Shown here piece by piece: positions 19,333 through 27,548 of a stretch of DNA of 64,000 nucleotides. Both the position numbers and the translations under genes were made by a program. The notes under the pieces were generated by a model, which ran no database searches, was not told where the DNA came from, and saw nothing but the letters and a program-made list of their open reading frames with translations. The first letter of the stretch is position 1. Each line of letters starts with the position of its first letter. Source of the DNA: Paracoccus zeaxanthinifaciens ATCC 21588 (GTDB lineage Bacteria; Pseudomonadota; Alphaproteobacteria; Rhodobacterales; Rhodobacteraceae); contig NZ_ATUJ01000006.1 of NCBI RefSeq assembly GCF_000420145.1, positions 62,001 through 126,000 of the forward strand, in the 5' to 3' direction.

Positions 19333-20694
19333 TCAGGCCACTTCGGCGAAGACCTTGCCCAGGGCCTTGTCCAGCTTCTCGAACATCTCGTCCATCTGCG
19401 CCTCGGTCAGCACGAAAGGCGGACACAGCACGATCGACTGGCCCAGAGGGCGACAGATCAGGCCCATGTCGGTGCAGGTATTGGCGATGCGTTCGCTGAC
19501 CGACAGATGCCCGTCGAAGGGCGTCTTGGTCGCCTTGTCCTTGACCGCCTCCAGCGCCCACATGAAGCCCACGCCGCGATATTCCCCGATATTGGGGTTC
19601 TTGGCGATCTGGCGCAGGCCGTCCTCGAAGCGGGGGGCCAGGTCGACCACGTTCTGGGCCAGCCCCTCGTTCATGACGACGTCGATGGCCTTCAGCGCGA
19701 TGGCGCAGCCGACCGGGTGGCCGGATGCGGTGAAGCCGTGGGGGAACTCCTCGATCTTCTCGACGGCGCCCTGCACGCGATCGGCCAGTTCCGGACCCAG
19801 GATCACGGCACCCATCGGGAAATAGCCCGCCGTCAGGTTCTTCGAGCTGATGATCGCGTCCGGCACGAAATCATAGGTCTGGCTGCCCCAGGTATTGCCC
19901 GTGCGCCCGAACCCGCAGATCACCTCGTCGGCGATGACGGGGATGCCGTATTTGCGCAGGATCGGCATGATCGCCTGGAAGTATCCGTCGGACGGCGGAA
20001 TGACCCCGCCCGCGCCCATGACCGGTTCCGCGAAGAAGCCCGCGATGGTCTCGGCCCCCTCGCGCTGGATTGTCTCCTCCAGTTCGCGCGCCATGCGGGC
20101 GGTGAACTGGGCCTCGGTCTCGCCCTCCTGGCCGAAGCGCCAGTAATGCGGGCAGCCCAGGTGGATGAAGCCGTCCAGCGGCAGGCCGAACACCTCGTTA
20201 TAGGGCTTGCCGGTCATGCTGGCCGACACGACCGTCACGCCGTGATAGGCGTTCCAGCGCGTCAGGATCTTGCGCTTCTGCGGGTTGCCTTCGGATGCGT
20301 GCATGAACCACAGCATCTTGACCATGGTGTCGTTCGCCTCGGACCCCGAATTGGTATAGAAGACGCGGCCACGATCGAAGGGCGACACCTCGACCAGCTT
20401 CTCGGACAGCATGACGGTCTGGTCCGACATCCGCCCGAAGAAGGCGTGATAGCCCGGAAAGCGGTCGTATTGCGCCTTGGCGGCCTCGGCCAGGCCCTTG
20501 TGGTCGAAGCCCGCGACCATGTTCCACAGGCCCGAATTCGCATCGAGGTAACGGTTGCCGTTCACGTCGACGACATAGGGCCCCTCGCCATGGGTCAGCA
20601 CCACCGCGCCGCGTTTGTGCACGCTCGGCAGGTCGGTGAAGCCATAGAGGGAGAATTCGTCGGCGCGCGCTTCCCAGCTTTGCGGGGTGTTCAT
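19333..20694 (-). CDS. Class III (PLP) aminotransferase, omega-amino-acid type
   Basis: Pyridoxal-phosphate aminotransferase of 453 aa. Visible features are GSEANDTMVKM, the DEV in VIADEVICGFGRTG, and the Schiff-base lysine in ISSKNLTAGYFPMG, followed by the substrate-loop FPHGFTASGHP. The subgroup includes omega-amino acid:pyruvate, putrescine and taurine aminotransferases; substrate cannot be assigned. ATG at 20692-20694 (MNTPQSW) has GAGGAG upstream. Its 3' end is three bases from the convergent comEC stop. Confidence 0.9.
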   Translation of the reverse strand: MNTPQSWEARADEFSLYGFTDLPSVHKRGAVVLTHGEGPYVVDVNGNRYLDANSGLWNMVAGFDHKGLAEAAKAQYDRFPGYHAFFGRMSDQTVMLSEKLVEVSPFDRGRVFYTNSGSEANDTMVKMLWFMHASEGNPQKRKILTRWNAYHGVTVVSASMTGKPYNEVFGLPLDGFIHLGCPHYWRFGQEGETEAQFTARMARELEETIQREGAETIAGFFAEPVMGAGGVIPPSDGYFQAIMPILRKYGIPVIADEVICGFGRTGNTWGSQTYDFVPDAIISSKNLTAGYFPMGAVILGPELADRVQGAVEKIEEFPHGFTASGHPVGCAIALKAIDVVMNEGLAQNVVDLAPRFEDGLRQIAKNPNIGEYRGVGFMWALEAVKDKATKTPFDGHLSVSERIANTCTDMGLICRPLGQSIVLCPPFVLTEAQMDEMFEKLDKALGKVFAEVA

Positions 20695-20827
20695 CTTGCA
20701 GCTCCTCACAAGGGTCTTGGCAGCACGCTAGCCCCGCCCGATGCGGCGTTCAATGGGGCGCGATGCAAGTGCCTTGTGCACAAAGTGCAATTTCTGCAAT
20801 CTTCCCCGATCCGAGAGGAAGGAACCA

Positions 20828-22126
20828 ATGGCACATCTGAAACTGGCCGCGGCAGCGGCCCTTCTTGCGGCGGGACCGGCGCTGGCACAGAACCGCATCG
20901 ACCTGATCCGTCCCGACGCGCCCGAACTGGCGCAATACGGTGCATCGCCCATCGGCGTGCGGGCGGTCGAATTCACCGATCCCGACCGCATCGACGTGAC
21001 CGCCACCGCCGAAGAGGGCGCCGAGATCCGCGGCCCCCGCACCCTGTCCGCCGAGATCTGGTACCCCGCCGCCGAGGGCACCGATGAGGGCGGCACCTAT
21101 ACCACGCTTCTGCGCGACGGAGAGACCGAGGTGAAGCTGCAGGGCCGCGCGTCCCGCAACGCCGCCGTCGCCAGCGGAGAGTTCCCCCTCGTCATCATCT
21201 CGCACGGCTATCCGGGCAACCGCATGCTGCTGAGCCACCTGGCCGAGAACCTCGCCTCGAAGGGCTATGTCGTCGTGTCGGCGGACCATCCCGAAAGCAC
21301 CTATGACGACATGGGGCTGTTCACCTCGACGCTGGTGAACCGCGCGGTGGACCAGCGCTTCCTGCTGGACAGCATGGCCGGGCTGCAGGACGACCTGGGG
21401 GCCGCGATCGATGCCGACAATGCCGCCGTCATCGGGTATTCCATGGGCGGCTATGGCGCGCTGATCTTCGGCGGCGCGGGCCTGTCGCAGGCCGCGATCG
21501 ACCGGGCCGAGCCGGATCGCTTCGTCGCCCCGGACGGACTGCTGGACCGCCTGGCATCGGGCAGCGAGGAACACGACGCGCTGGTCGATCCGCGCGTCAA
21601 GGCGGTCATCGCCATCGCGCCCTGGGGCCGTCAGCACGAATTTTGGGATGCGGGCGGGCTTGCCAAGCTGTCCAAGCCGCTGATGCTCGTCTCGGGCAGC
21701 GATGACGACGTGTCGGTCTATGACGCGATCCGGGACATTTTCGCGCAGACGACGGGCACGACGCGGCACCTGCTGACCTTCGAATACGCCAATCACAACG
21801 CCGCCGCCCCGATGCCCGCGCCGGTCGAATCCTGGCAGATGTCCGAGAAGCTGGGCTGGGCCCCGTTCGAGCATTACGCCGACCCGGTCTGGGATACGGT
21901 GCGCATGAACAACGTGCTGCAGCATTTCTCGACCGCGTTCCTGGACCTGCACCTGAAGGGCGACAACGCGGCGGGCGAATACCTGGACCTGGTGCCGGAT
22001 GCGGCGGATGGCGTCTGGTCCGCCGATGCCGATGGCAACCCCGACGAGGCGAACACCTACTGGAAGGGCTTTGCCAACCGCACGGCCAAGGGTCTCAGCT
22101 TCGAGACGCGCGCTTCGGGGAAGTGA
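20828..22126 (+). CDS. Exported alpha/beta hydrolase (dienelactone hydrolase / PAF-acetylhydrolase-like)
   Basis: Predicted periplasmic or secreted esterase, 432 aa. Residues 1-22 form a clean Sec signal peptide ([20 protein letters not shown]). The oxyanion motif ISHGYPGN, the nucleophile elbow GYSMGGYG, and a candidate catalytic histidine in [10 protein letters not shown] follow. A longer frame begins at 20741, but GAGAGGAAGGAA before the ATG at 20828 and the signal peptide decide the start. Substrate unknown. Its last 32 bases overlap the convergent TfoX-C gene. Confidence 0.85.
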   Translation: MAHLKLAAAAALLAAGPALAQNRIDLIRPDAPELAQYGASPIGVRAVEFTDPDRIDVTATAEEGAEIRGPRTLSAEIWYPAAEGTDEGGTYTTLLRDGETEVKLQGRASRNAAVASGEFPLVIISHGYPGNRMLLSHLAENLASKGYVVVSADHPESTYDDMGLFTSTLVNRAVDQRFLLDSMAGLQDDLGAAIDADNAAVIGYSMGGYGALIFGGAGLSQAAIDRAEPDRFVAPDGLLDRLASGSEEHDALVDPRVKAVIAIAPWGRQHEFWDAGGLAKLSKPLMLVSGSDDDVSVYDAIRDIFAQTTGTTRHLLTFEYANHNAAAPMPAPVESWQMSEKLGWAPFEHYADPVWDTVRMNNVLQHFSTAFLDLHLKGDNAAGEYLDLVPDAADGVWSADADGNPDEANTYWKGFANRTAKGLSFETRASGK

Positions 22127-22460
22127 CCGCCCGATCGGGCGCCCGCAGCCCGATCGCATCCAGCGCGGCCTCCAGCCCCGTCAGGGACGGGGGCCGCGCC
22201 TCGGCGACCAGCGCGTCGAACCGGGCGCGCAGGTCGTCCTTCTCGGCTCCCTTGCAGTCGTTCCACGGCCTGCCCTGCAATGCCATGCACAGGACGTAAT
22301 ACCCGATGAAATGCGGCCGCTCGCCCGATTGCAGCAGGGCGCGATAGGCCTCGTGGGCGCCGATGCGGTGCAGGGTCGCCGCGTCGGGGATCCCCGCGGC
22401 GATCAGCGCGCTTGCGGTGGCGGGGCCGATATTGCGGATCGCCGTCAGGTCGCTTTCCAT
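22095..22460 (-). CDS. TfoX C-terminal domain protein
   Basis: A 121-aa protein made mainly of the TfoX/Sxy C-terminal helix-hairpin fold ([17 protein letters not shown], then [15 protein letters not shown]). Full TfoX promotes competence gene expression in gammaproteobacteria; the stand-alone C-terminal domain in alphaproteobacteria has no settled role. The start ATG at 22458-22460 has GGAAAG upstream. It is divergent from miaB, and its 3' end overlaps the hydrolase gene by 32 bases. Confidence 0.82.
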   Translation of the reverse strand: MESDLTAIRNIGPATASALIAAGIPDAATLHRIGAHEAYRALLQSGERPHFIGYYVLCMALQGRPWNDCKGAEKDDLRARFDALVAEARPPSLTGLEAALDAIGLRAPDRAVTSPKRASRS

Positions 22461-22523
22461 CGCGTGACTTTCCAATTGCCTGCCTTTGCTGTATCCGACA
22501 CCGGATTCCAAGGACAGCATGAC

Positions 22524-23858
22524 ATGACCCAGGACGCCACCGAAAAGGCCGCGAAAAAGCTATTCATCAAGACCTATGGCTGCCAGATGAACGTCTATGA
22601 CAGCCAGCGCATGGCCGAGGCGATGGCACCCGAGGGGTACGTCCTGACCGAGGACCAGGCCGATGCCGACATGGTCCTGCTGAACACCTGCCACATCCGC
22701 GAGAAGGCCGCCGAGAAGCTCTATTCCGATCTTGGCCGCCTGCGCCCGCTGAAGAACCGCAAGCCCGACCTGAAGATCGGCGTGGCGGGCTGCGTCGCCC
22801 AGGCCGAGGGCGAGGAGATCGTGCGCCGGATGCCGCTGGTCGACCTGGTCGTGGGCCCGCAGACCTATCACCGCCTGCCGCAGATGCTGCGCGGCGAGGC
22901 CCCGCGGATCCTCACCGACTTCCCCGAAGAGGACAAGTTCGACCACCTGCCCGAACGCCGCGCCACCCGCCGCGCGCCCGCGGCCTTCCTGACCGTGCAG
23001 GAGGGCTGCGACAAGTTCTGCGCCTTCTGCGTCGTGCCCTATACCCGCGGGGCCGAGGTCAGCCGCCCCGTCGAACGCATCCTGCGCGAGGCCCGCGATC
23101 TGGTCGCCCGCGGGGTGCGCGAAATCACCCTGCTGGGCCAGAACGTCAACGGCTGGCACGGGCTGGGCGAGGATGGTCGCGAATGGGGCTTCGGCCGCCT
23201 GATCCGCGCCATCGCGGAAATCGACGGGCTGGACCGCATCCGTTACACGACCAGCCACCCAAACGACATGGCCGACGACCTGATCGAGGCGCATCGCGAC
23301 ATTCCCGCGCTGATGCCCTATCTGCATCTGCCGGTGCAGTCGGGCAGCGACCGCATCCTGAAGGCGATGAACCGCAAGCACACGGCCGACCAGTACCTGC
23401 GCCTGATCGATCGCATCAAGGACGCCCGCCCCGACATCCTGCTGACCAGCGATTTCATCGTGGGCTTCCCCGGCGAGACGGACCAGGACCATGCCGACAC
23501 GCTGCGGCTGGTCGAGCAGGTGGGCTTCGGCACGGCCTTCAGCTTCAAGTACTCTCCCCGCCCCGGCACCCCCGCCTTCGGCAAGCCGCAGGTCCCCGAG
23601 GACGTGGTCGATGCCCGCCTGCGGGAATTGCAGGCGCTGCTGAACAGCCAGCAGCACGCGGTGCAGGATTCGATGGTGGGGCGCACCCTGGGCGTTCTGT
23701 TCGAGAAGCCGGGCCGCCGTCCGGGGCAGATGGTGGGGAAATCCGACTATCTGCATTCGGTCTTCGTGGACGCGCCCGATGCGCAGGCGGGCGACCTGGT
23801 GCAGGTCCGCATCGTCGAAAGCGCGCCGCATTCGCTTCGGGGCGAACTGGTCGGCTGA
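22524..23858 (+). CDS. miaB: tRNA-2-methylthio-N6-dimethylallyladenosine synthase MiaB
   Basis: Radical-SAM enzyme that methylthiolates ms2i6A37 in tRNAs reading UNN codons. The 444-aa protein has the three N-terminal cluster cysteines ([22 protein letters not shown]), the radical-[11 protein letters not shown] motif (CxxxCxxC), and a C-terminal TRAM domain. The ATG at 22524 follows AAGGA by about ten bases; an ATG five bases upstream is out of frame. Confidence 0.96.
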   Translation: MTQDATEKAAKKLFIKTYGCQMNVYDSQRMAEAMAPEGYVLTEDQADADMVLLNTCHIREKAAEKLYSDLGRLRPLKNRKPDLKIGVAGCVAQAEGEEIVRRMPLVDLVVGPQTYHRLPQMLRGEAPRILTDFPEEDKFDHLPERRATRRAPAAFLTVQEGCDKFCAFCVVPYTRGAEVSRPVERILREARDLVARGVREITLLGQNVNGWHGLGEDGREWGFGRLIRAIAEIDGLDRIRYTTSHPNDMADDLIEAHRDIPALMPYLHLPVQSGSDRILKAMNRKHTADQYLRLIDRIKDARPDILLTSDFIVGFPGETDQDHADTLRLVEQVGFGTAFSFKYSPRPGTPAFGKPQVPEDVVDARLRELQALLNSQQHAVQDSMVGRTLGVLFEKPGRRPGQMVGKSDYLHSVFVDAPDAQAGDLVQVRIVESAPHSLRGELVG

Positions 23859-24001
23859 GCTTTCGCCGACCCCCTGCGGAACGCGCGATGTGGACAGGGG
23901 GTCGGCCTTCCGCACTGCCCTTGGGGGGTGTCGGGCGGAAGACGGGCGGGCGGGGCCCGATGCCGTGCCCGCCAGCCTGCCCGCAGCGCGCCGACGCGGC
24001 C

Positions 24002-24015
24002 TTGATCCAGATCAA
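24002..24015. promoter_or_regulatory. FNR/FnrP box 1, perfect palindrome
   Basis: TTGATCCAGATCAA matches the FNR consensus TTGAT-N4-ATCAA exactly. It lies 81 bases before the universal stress ATG. An FNR-type regulator is encoded about 3 kb away in this window. Confidence 0.85.
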
Positions 24016-24024
24016 TCGCCGGGC

Positions 24025-24038
24025 TTGATCCGCGTCAA
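24025..24038. promoter_or_regulatory. FNR/FnrP box 2, one mismatch
   Basis: TTGATCCGCGTCAA matches TTGAT-N4-ATCAA except for G in place of A at the first base of the right half. Its centre is 23 bases downstream of box 1, close to two helical turns. Confidence 0.7.
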
Positions 24039-24095
24039 TGCGGCCCGCGCCGATGCCTGCCATCCTGTCCCCATGCCCAAGGACAGGAGGCGATC

Positions 24096-24938
24096 ATGGC
24101 ATACAAGACCATTCTCACCGTTCTCAGCGCCGAATCGCAGATCCCGCAACTGGAGCGGGCGGCGAACCTGGCGCGGCAGCAGGACGCCCATCTGGAGATC
24201 CTCTGCCTGGGGATCGACAACAGCCAGCCCGCCTATTTCTTTCCCGGCGGCACGGCCTATGGCCTGCAAGAGGCGATCGCCATGGCGATGGAGGATGCCG
24301 AGCATCTGAACGCCCGCGTCACCGAGGCGCTGGCGGGATCGGTCGGGCTGTGCTGGTCGTCCGAGGCGCTGGTCGCGCAATCGGGCGGGATCGCGGGCCT
24401 TGTCGGGATGAAGGCGCGCTTCGCGGACCTGGCGGTCCTTGCCAGCCCCTATGCCGAGGGGCAGCCCGGCGATGCCGAGATGATCTGCGAGGCCGCCCTG
24501 TTCGAGGGCGCCTGCCCCGTCATGGTGCTGCCGATGAACGCCCCCGCCCCGACCCTGCCGCCGAACCGCGTCCTGGTGGCGTGGAACCAGTCCCCCGAGG
24601 CGCTGGCCGCCATCCGCCGCGCCCTGCCCCTGCTGCAGGCCGCCCGCGCCGTCGAGATCACCTGCATCGACCCGCAGCGCGCGGGGGCCGAGCGATCTGA
24701 TCCGGGCGGGATGCTGACCCAGATGCTGGTCCGCCACGGCGTGCATGCGGAGATCGCGGTCCTGGCCCGCACCGCGCCCCGCATCAGCGACGAGATCAAC
24801 CGCCGCGCGGTCGAGATCGGCGCCGACATGGTGGTGATGGGCGCATATGGCCATTCGCGGCTGCGCCAGGCGATCCTGGGCGGGGCGACGCGCAACATGC
24901 TGGAACAGGCCGAACTGCCCGTCCTCATGGCGCGCTAG
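24096..24938 (+). CDS. Universal stress protein, tandem UspA domains
   Basis: A 280-aa cytoplasmic stress protein of two Usp-like halves. The second half ends in the ATP-binding pattern [20 protein letters not shown] (G-2x-G-9x-G-S/T); the first half lacks it and is degenerate. AGGAGG precedes the ATG. The upstream tandem FNR sites suggest induction under low oxygen, which fits known roles of such proteins in microaerobic survival. The stop (TAG) shares the bases CTAG with the convergent queE stop. Confidence 0.92.
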   Translation: MAYKTILTVLSAESQIPQLERAANLARQQDAHLEILCLGIDNSQPAYFFPGGTAYGLQEAIAMAMEDAEHLNARVTEALAGSVGLCWSSEALVAQSGGIAGLVGMKARFADLAVLASPYAEGQPGDAEMICEAALFEGACPVMVLPMNAPAPTLPPNRVLVAWNQSPEALAAIRRALPLLQAARAVEITCIDPQRAGAERSDPGGMLTQMLVRHGVHAEIAVLARTAPRISDEINRRAVEIGADMVVMGAYGHSRLRQAILGGATRNMLEQAELPVLMAR

Positions 24939-25642
24939 ACCCCGCGCATGTTCCCCCACAGCATGACGTGCAGCTGCGGCAGCAGGCGTGGGCGGAACCA
25001 GCGGTCGGCATTGACACGACCGACCAGCCACAGAAGCCGGTCAGCCACGTCCTGCGCCATCACCGGCACCTCGGGGTCGACCTCGGGGTTGCCGGGCTGC
25101 AGGTACAGCGGCAGATCGGGATGGCGGTCGGCGAAGTCGCGCGCCCAGGCGTAATCCGCATCGTCGAAGATCACGATCTTCAGCGACACCTCGCCCCGGC
25201 CCCTTGCGGCAAGGCAGGCCTCGAAGGCCGCGATGTCGGGCACCTCGTTGCTGCTGGGCGGCTTGGGGCTGAGGACCAGCATGTCCAGATCCGCGAACCA
25301 GTCCCGGGCGATAGACCCCTGCGTCTCCAGCGCGAAGCCATAGCCGCGCGCCCGGCCCATCGCGATCAGCGGACCGAAATCCTGGATCGCCGGATTCCCG
25401 CCCGAGATCGAGACGGTCAGCGGCTGCCCGCCCGACAGATCCTCGATCCGCGCCATGATGGCGGCGGGCTCCATCGCGGGCCAGGAATGGCGGAAGCTGC
25501 TGTCCACGGCATGCATGCTGTCGCACCAGGAACAGCGGTAATCGCAGCCGCCCGCGCGCACGAAGATGGTGGGCTGGCCGATCAGCGCGCCTTCGCCCTG
25601 GATGGTCGGGCCGAAGATCTCGGCGATGCGCAGGGTGGTCAT
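24935..25642 (-). CDS. queE: 7-carboxy-7-deazaguanine synthase QueE
   Basis: Radical-SAM enzyme converting 6-carboxytetrahydropterin to 7-carboxy-7-deazaguanine in queuosine biosynthesis. The 235-aa protein has the CxxxCxxC motif as CDYRCSWCD and the SGGNPAIQ glycine-rich stretch. ATG at 25640-25642 ([18 protein letters not shown]) shares ATGA with the queD stop. Last gene of the queC-queD-queE operon; it converges on the universal stress gene with a four-base overlap. Confidence 0.95.
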   Translation of the reverse strand: MTTLRIAEIFGPTIQGEGALIGQPTIFVRAGGCDYRCSWCDSMHAVDSSFRHSWPAMEPAAIMARIEDLSGGQPLTVSISGGNPAIQDFGPLIAMGRARGYGFALETQGSIARDWFADLDMLVLSPKPPSSNEVPDIAAFEACLAARGRGEVSLKIVIFDDADYAWARDFADRHPDLPLYLQPGNPEVDPEVPVMAQDVADRLLWLVGRVNADRWFRPRLLPQLHVMLWGNMRGV

Positions 25643-25992
25643 GGGCGGTACTCGGCCCAGGTCTTGGGCGTTTCGCTGACGCGGACGGCAGCGGTCTCGG
25701 GCCAGCGGGCGCGGCACCAGTCGAAGAAATGGCGGGCCAGGTTCTCGGCGGTGGAGGGGCCGTCGATCACGTCGTTCAGGTGCCGGTGGTCGAAGCGCGT
25801 GTCGATATGGTGCTTCAGATCGGCCAGCTCGTGATAGTCGCGCACGAAGCCGTCCGCGTTCAGCCGCTCGGATGCCAGCTCGACCACGACCACGTAATTA
25901 TGCCCGTGCAGCCGCGCGCATTGATGGTCACCCGGCAGATGCGCCAGCTGATGCGACGCGCTGAAGTGGAATTCCTTGGTGATCCGGTACAT
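25639..25992 (-). CDS. queD: 6-carboxy-5,6,7,8-tetrahydropterin synthase QueD
   Basis: Converts dihydroneopterin triphosphate to 6-carboxytetrahydropterin, the second step toward preQ0. The 117-aa protein has the zinc histidines in HFSASHQL and RLHGHNY and the catalytic RFDHRHLND region. The start ATG (25990-25992) overlaps the queC stop as TGATG; a GTG three bases upstream is possible. Tight overlaps on both sides imply coupled translation. Confidence 0.95.
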   Translation of the reverse strand: MYRITKEFHFSASHQLAHLPGDHQCARLHGHNYVVVVELASERLNADGFVRDYHELADLKHHIDTRFDHRHLNDVIDGPSTAENLARHFFDWCRARWPETAAVRVSETPKTWAEYRP

Positions 25993-26693
25993 CACGCGCC
26001 CCCATGGGCCGCGACGGCCTGCCGCCAGAAATCCGGGTCGGCATAGCTGGTGGGATCCAAGACGCCGGCCATGTCGAACGCCTCGCGCCGCTCGACGCAG
26101 GTGCCGCAGCGCCCGCAATGGCGATCACCGCCCTTGTAGCAGGACCAGGTCAGCGCGAAGGGCGTGGCCGCCCGTGCGCCTGCCGCCACGATATCGGCCT
26201 TGGACGCATGGACGAAGGGCACGTGCAGCCCGACATCGGCATAGCCCTCCAGCGCCGCGCGCTGCATCGACGCGAAGGCATCGGTAAAGCCCGGACGGCA
26301 ATCGGGATAGATGAAGTGATCGCCCCCATGCACCGCGGCGGCCACGTGATCGTCGCCATGGGACGCAGCAATCCCGAAGGCGACGGTCAGCATGATCGCG
26401 TTGCGGTTGGGAACGACGGTGATCTTCATCGTCTCCTCGGCGTAATGGCCGTCGGGAACGTCGATATCGTCGGTCAGCGCCGATCCCTTCAGTGCGAAGG
26501 CAAGGTCGGACAGGTCGATCAGGTGGAAGGGCACCGACAGGCGCCGCGCACAGGCCTGGGCGAAATCCACCTCCTTGCGGTGGCGCTGGCCGTAATCGAA
26601 GCTGACGATGCGCGACAGGTGGCCATCGGCGGCCAGGACATGGGCGAGGGAAACGGAATCGAGCCCGCCCGAACAGACGAGAGTGGTCTTCAT
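25992..26693 (-). CDS. queC: 7-cyano-7-deazaguanine synthase QueC
   Basis: ATP-dependent conversion of 7-carboxy-7-deazaguanine to preQ0. The 233-aa protein has the PP-loop CSGGLDS at its N-terminus and a four-cysteine zinc site at its C-terminus (SCYKGGDRHCGRCGTC). First gene of the que operon. Its Shine-Dalgarno AAGGG (26701-26705), seven bases before the ATG, is the 3' strand of a preQ1-I riboswitch-like pseudoknot, so translation is probably turned down by preQ1. Confidence 0.95.
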   Translation of the reverse strand: MKTTLVCSGGLDSVSLAHVLAADGHLSRIVSFDYGQRHRKEVDFAQACARRLSVPFHLIDLSDLAFALKGSALTDDIDVPDGHYAEETMKITVVPNRNAIMLTVAFGIAASHGDDHVAAAVHGGDHFIYPDCRPGFTDAFASMQRAALEGYADVGLHVPFVHASKADIVAAGARAATPFALTWSCYKGGDRHCGRCGTCVERREAFDMAGVLDPTSYADPDFWRQAVAAHGGA

Positions 26694-26700
26694 GTGTGAA

Positions 26701-26736
26701 CCCTTGTTTTTGTGACCCGGGTAGGCTGCGACCGGG
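26701..26736 (-). promoter_or_regulatory. PreQ1-I riboswitch in the queC leader
   Basis: On the minus strand, P1 is CCCGG (26732-26736) pairing with CCGGG (26717-26721), enclosing loop TCGCAGCCTA (26722-26731). An A-rich segment TCACAAAAAC leads into AAGGG, the queC Shine-Dalgarno. CC or CCT in the loop region can pair with GG or AGG of that sequence to close the pseudoknot. The elements GG-TCGCAG-...-ACC, the A-rich linker and CAAGG are, from memory, nearly those of the crystallised Thermoanaerobacter preQ1-I aptamer. Placement on a queuosine operon supports the call. Confidence 0.85.
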
Positions 26737-26777
26737 AAGCGCCCGCATATCAGCGGGGGCGCGCGTTGTGAACCCCG

Positions 26778-27503
26778 TCAGTGGGGCGGATGGCGCCTGT
26801 CGTCGCCGCATTCGGCGGCCAGCCTTGCGGGGTCGGGCACGGTGATGCCGCGCAGGCCCGCAAGCTCGATCACGCCGTCGCGGCGCAGGGCGCCGATCTG
26901 GCGGCTGACGGTCTCGATGGTCAGGCCCAGGTAATCGCCCATCGCCTCGCGGGTCAGGGGCAGCTCCAGCCGCATGGGGCCGCCGCGCGTCTGTCCGCCC
27001 TGCCGGCGGGCGATCATGGCGATGAAGGTCGCGATGCGTTCGCGCGCGGTCTTGCGGCCCAGCAGCAGCATCCATTCGCGGGCGGCGTCCAGTTCGTCCA
27101 GCGTCATCTCCAGCAGGCGCTGCGACAGATGCGGGGTCGTGTGCATCAGCCGGTCGAAGGGCTGGCGGCGGAAGCAGCACAGCGTCACGTCCGTCGCGTG
27201 GCAGGGCGCGTTCTCGCGGCCCGGACGGCCCAGGAAGTCGCTTGGCAGCAGCAGGCCCGTCATCTGCGTGCGCCCGTCTTCAAGCGTGCGGGTCAGTGCG
27301 ACGACGCCCGTGACGACCGAAGCCACGAAATCCAACCGGTCGCCTTCCCACAGGATGTGCTGACCGGCCTCGAAGCTGCGATAGAACTTGATCGCCTCCA
27401 GCTTGGCCAGCTCGTCGGCCTCGCAATGCGCGCAGACCGCCCGATGCCGGATCGGGCAGTCCTGGCATCTGCCGGTCTGCAGGCTGGGTGCGCGCGTGTC
27501 CAT
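26778..27503 (-). CDS. Crp/Fnr-family oxygen-responsive regulator, FnrP/FnrL type
   Basis: A 241-aa regulator with a Crp-like sensor domain and a C-terminal winged helix. Cysteines C13, C16, C24 and C27 (C-x2-C-x7-C-x2-C), plus APCHATDVTLCCF in the sensor domain, can hold an oxygen-labile [4Fe-4S] cluster. The recognition helix has ETVSRQ, the FNR E-xx-SR pattern, so it should bind TTGAT-N4-ATCAA. I start at the ATG 27501-27503 (MDTRAPSLQT), not the TTG 12 codons upstream. It fits FnrP of Paracoccus and FnrL of Rhodobacter. Plausibly the regulator of the nearby universal stress gene. Confidence 0.92.
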   Translation of the reverse strand: MDTRAPSLQTGRCQDCPIRHRAVCAHCEADELAKLEAIKFYRSFEAGQHILWEGDRLDFVASVVTGVVALTRTLEDGRTQMTGLLLPSDFLGRPGRENAPCHATDVTLCCFRRQPFDRLMHTTPHLSQRLLEMTLDELDAAREWMLLLGRKTARERIATFIAMIARRQGGQTRGGPMRLELPLTREAMGDYLGLTIETVSRQIGALRRDGVIELAGLRGITVPDPARLAAECGDDRRHPPH

Positions 27504-27548
27504 GACGGCGATGATACGCCTGTCGCAGGCGCCGCACAACGCGACAGA

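Larger units (their letters stand above)
23859..24095 (+). promoter_or_regulatory. Regulatory region of the universal stress gene
   Basis: This 237-base gap contains no gene I can support. Its right third carries two FNR-type palindromes, annotated separately. The left part after miaB shows no convincing T-tailed terminator. Confidence 0.6.
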
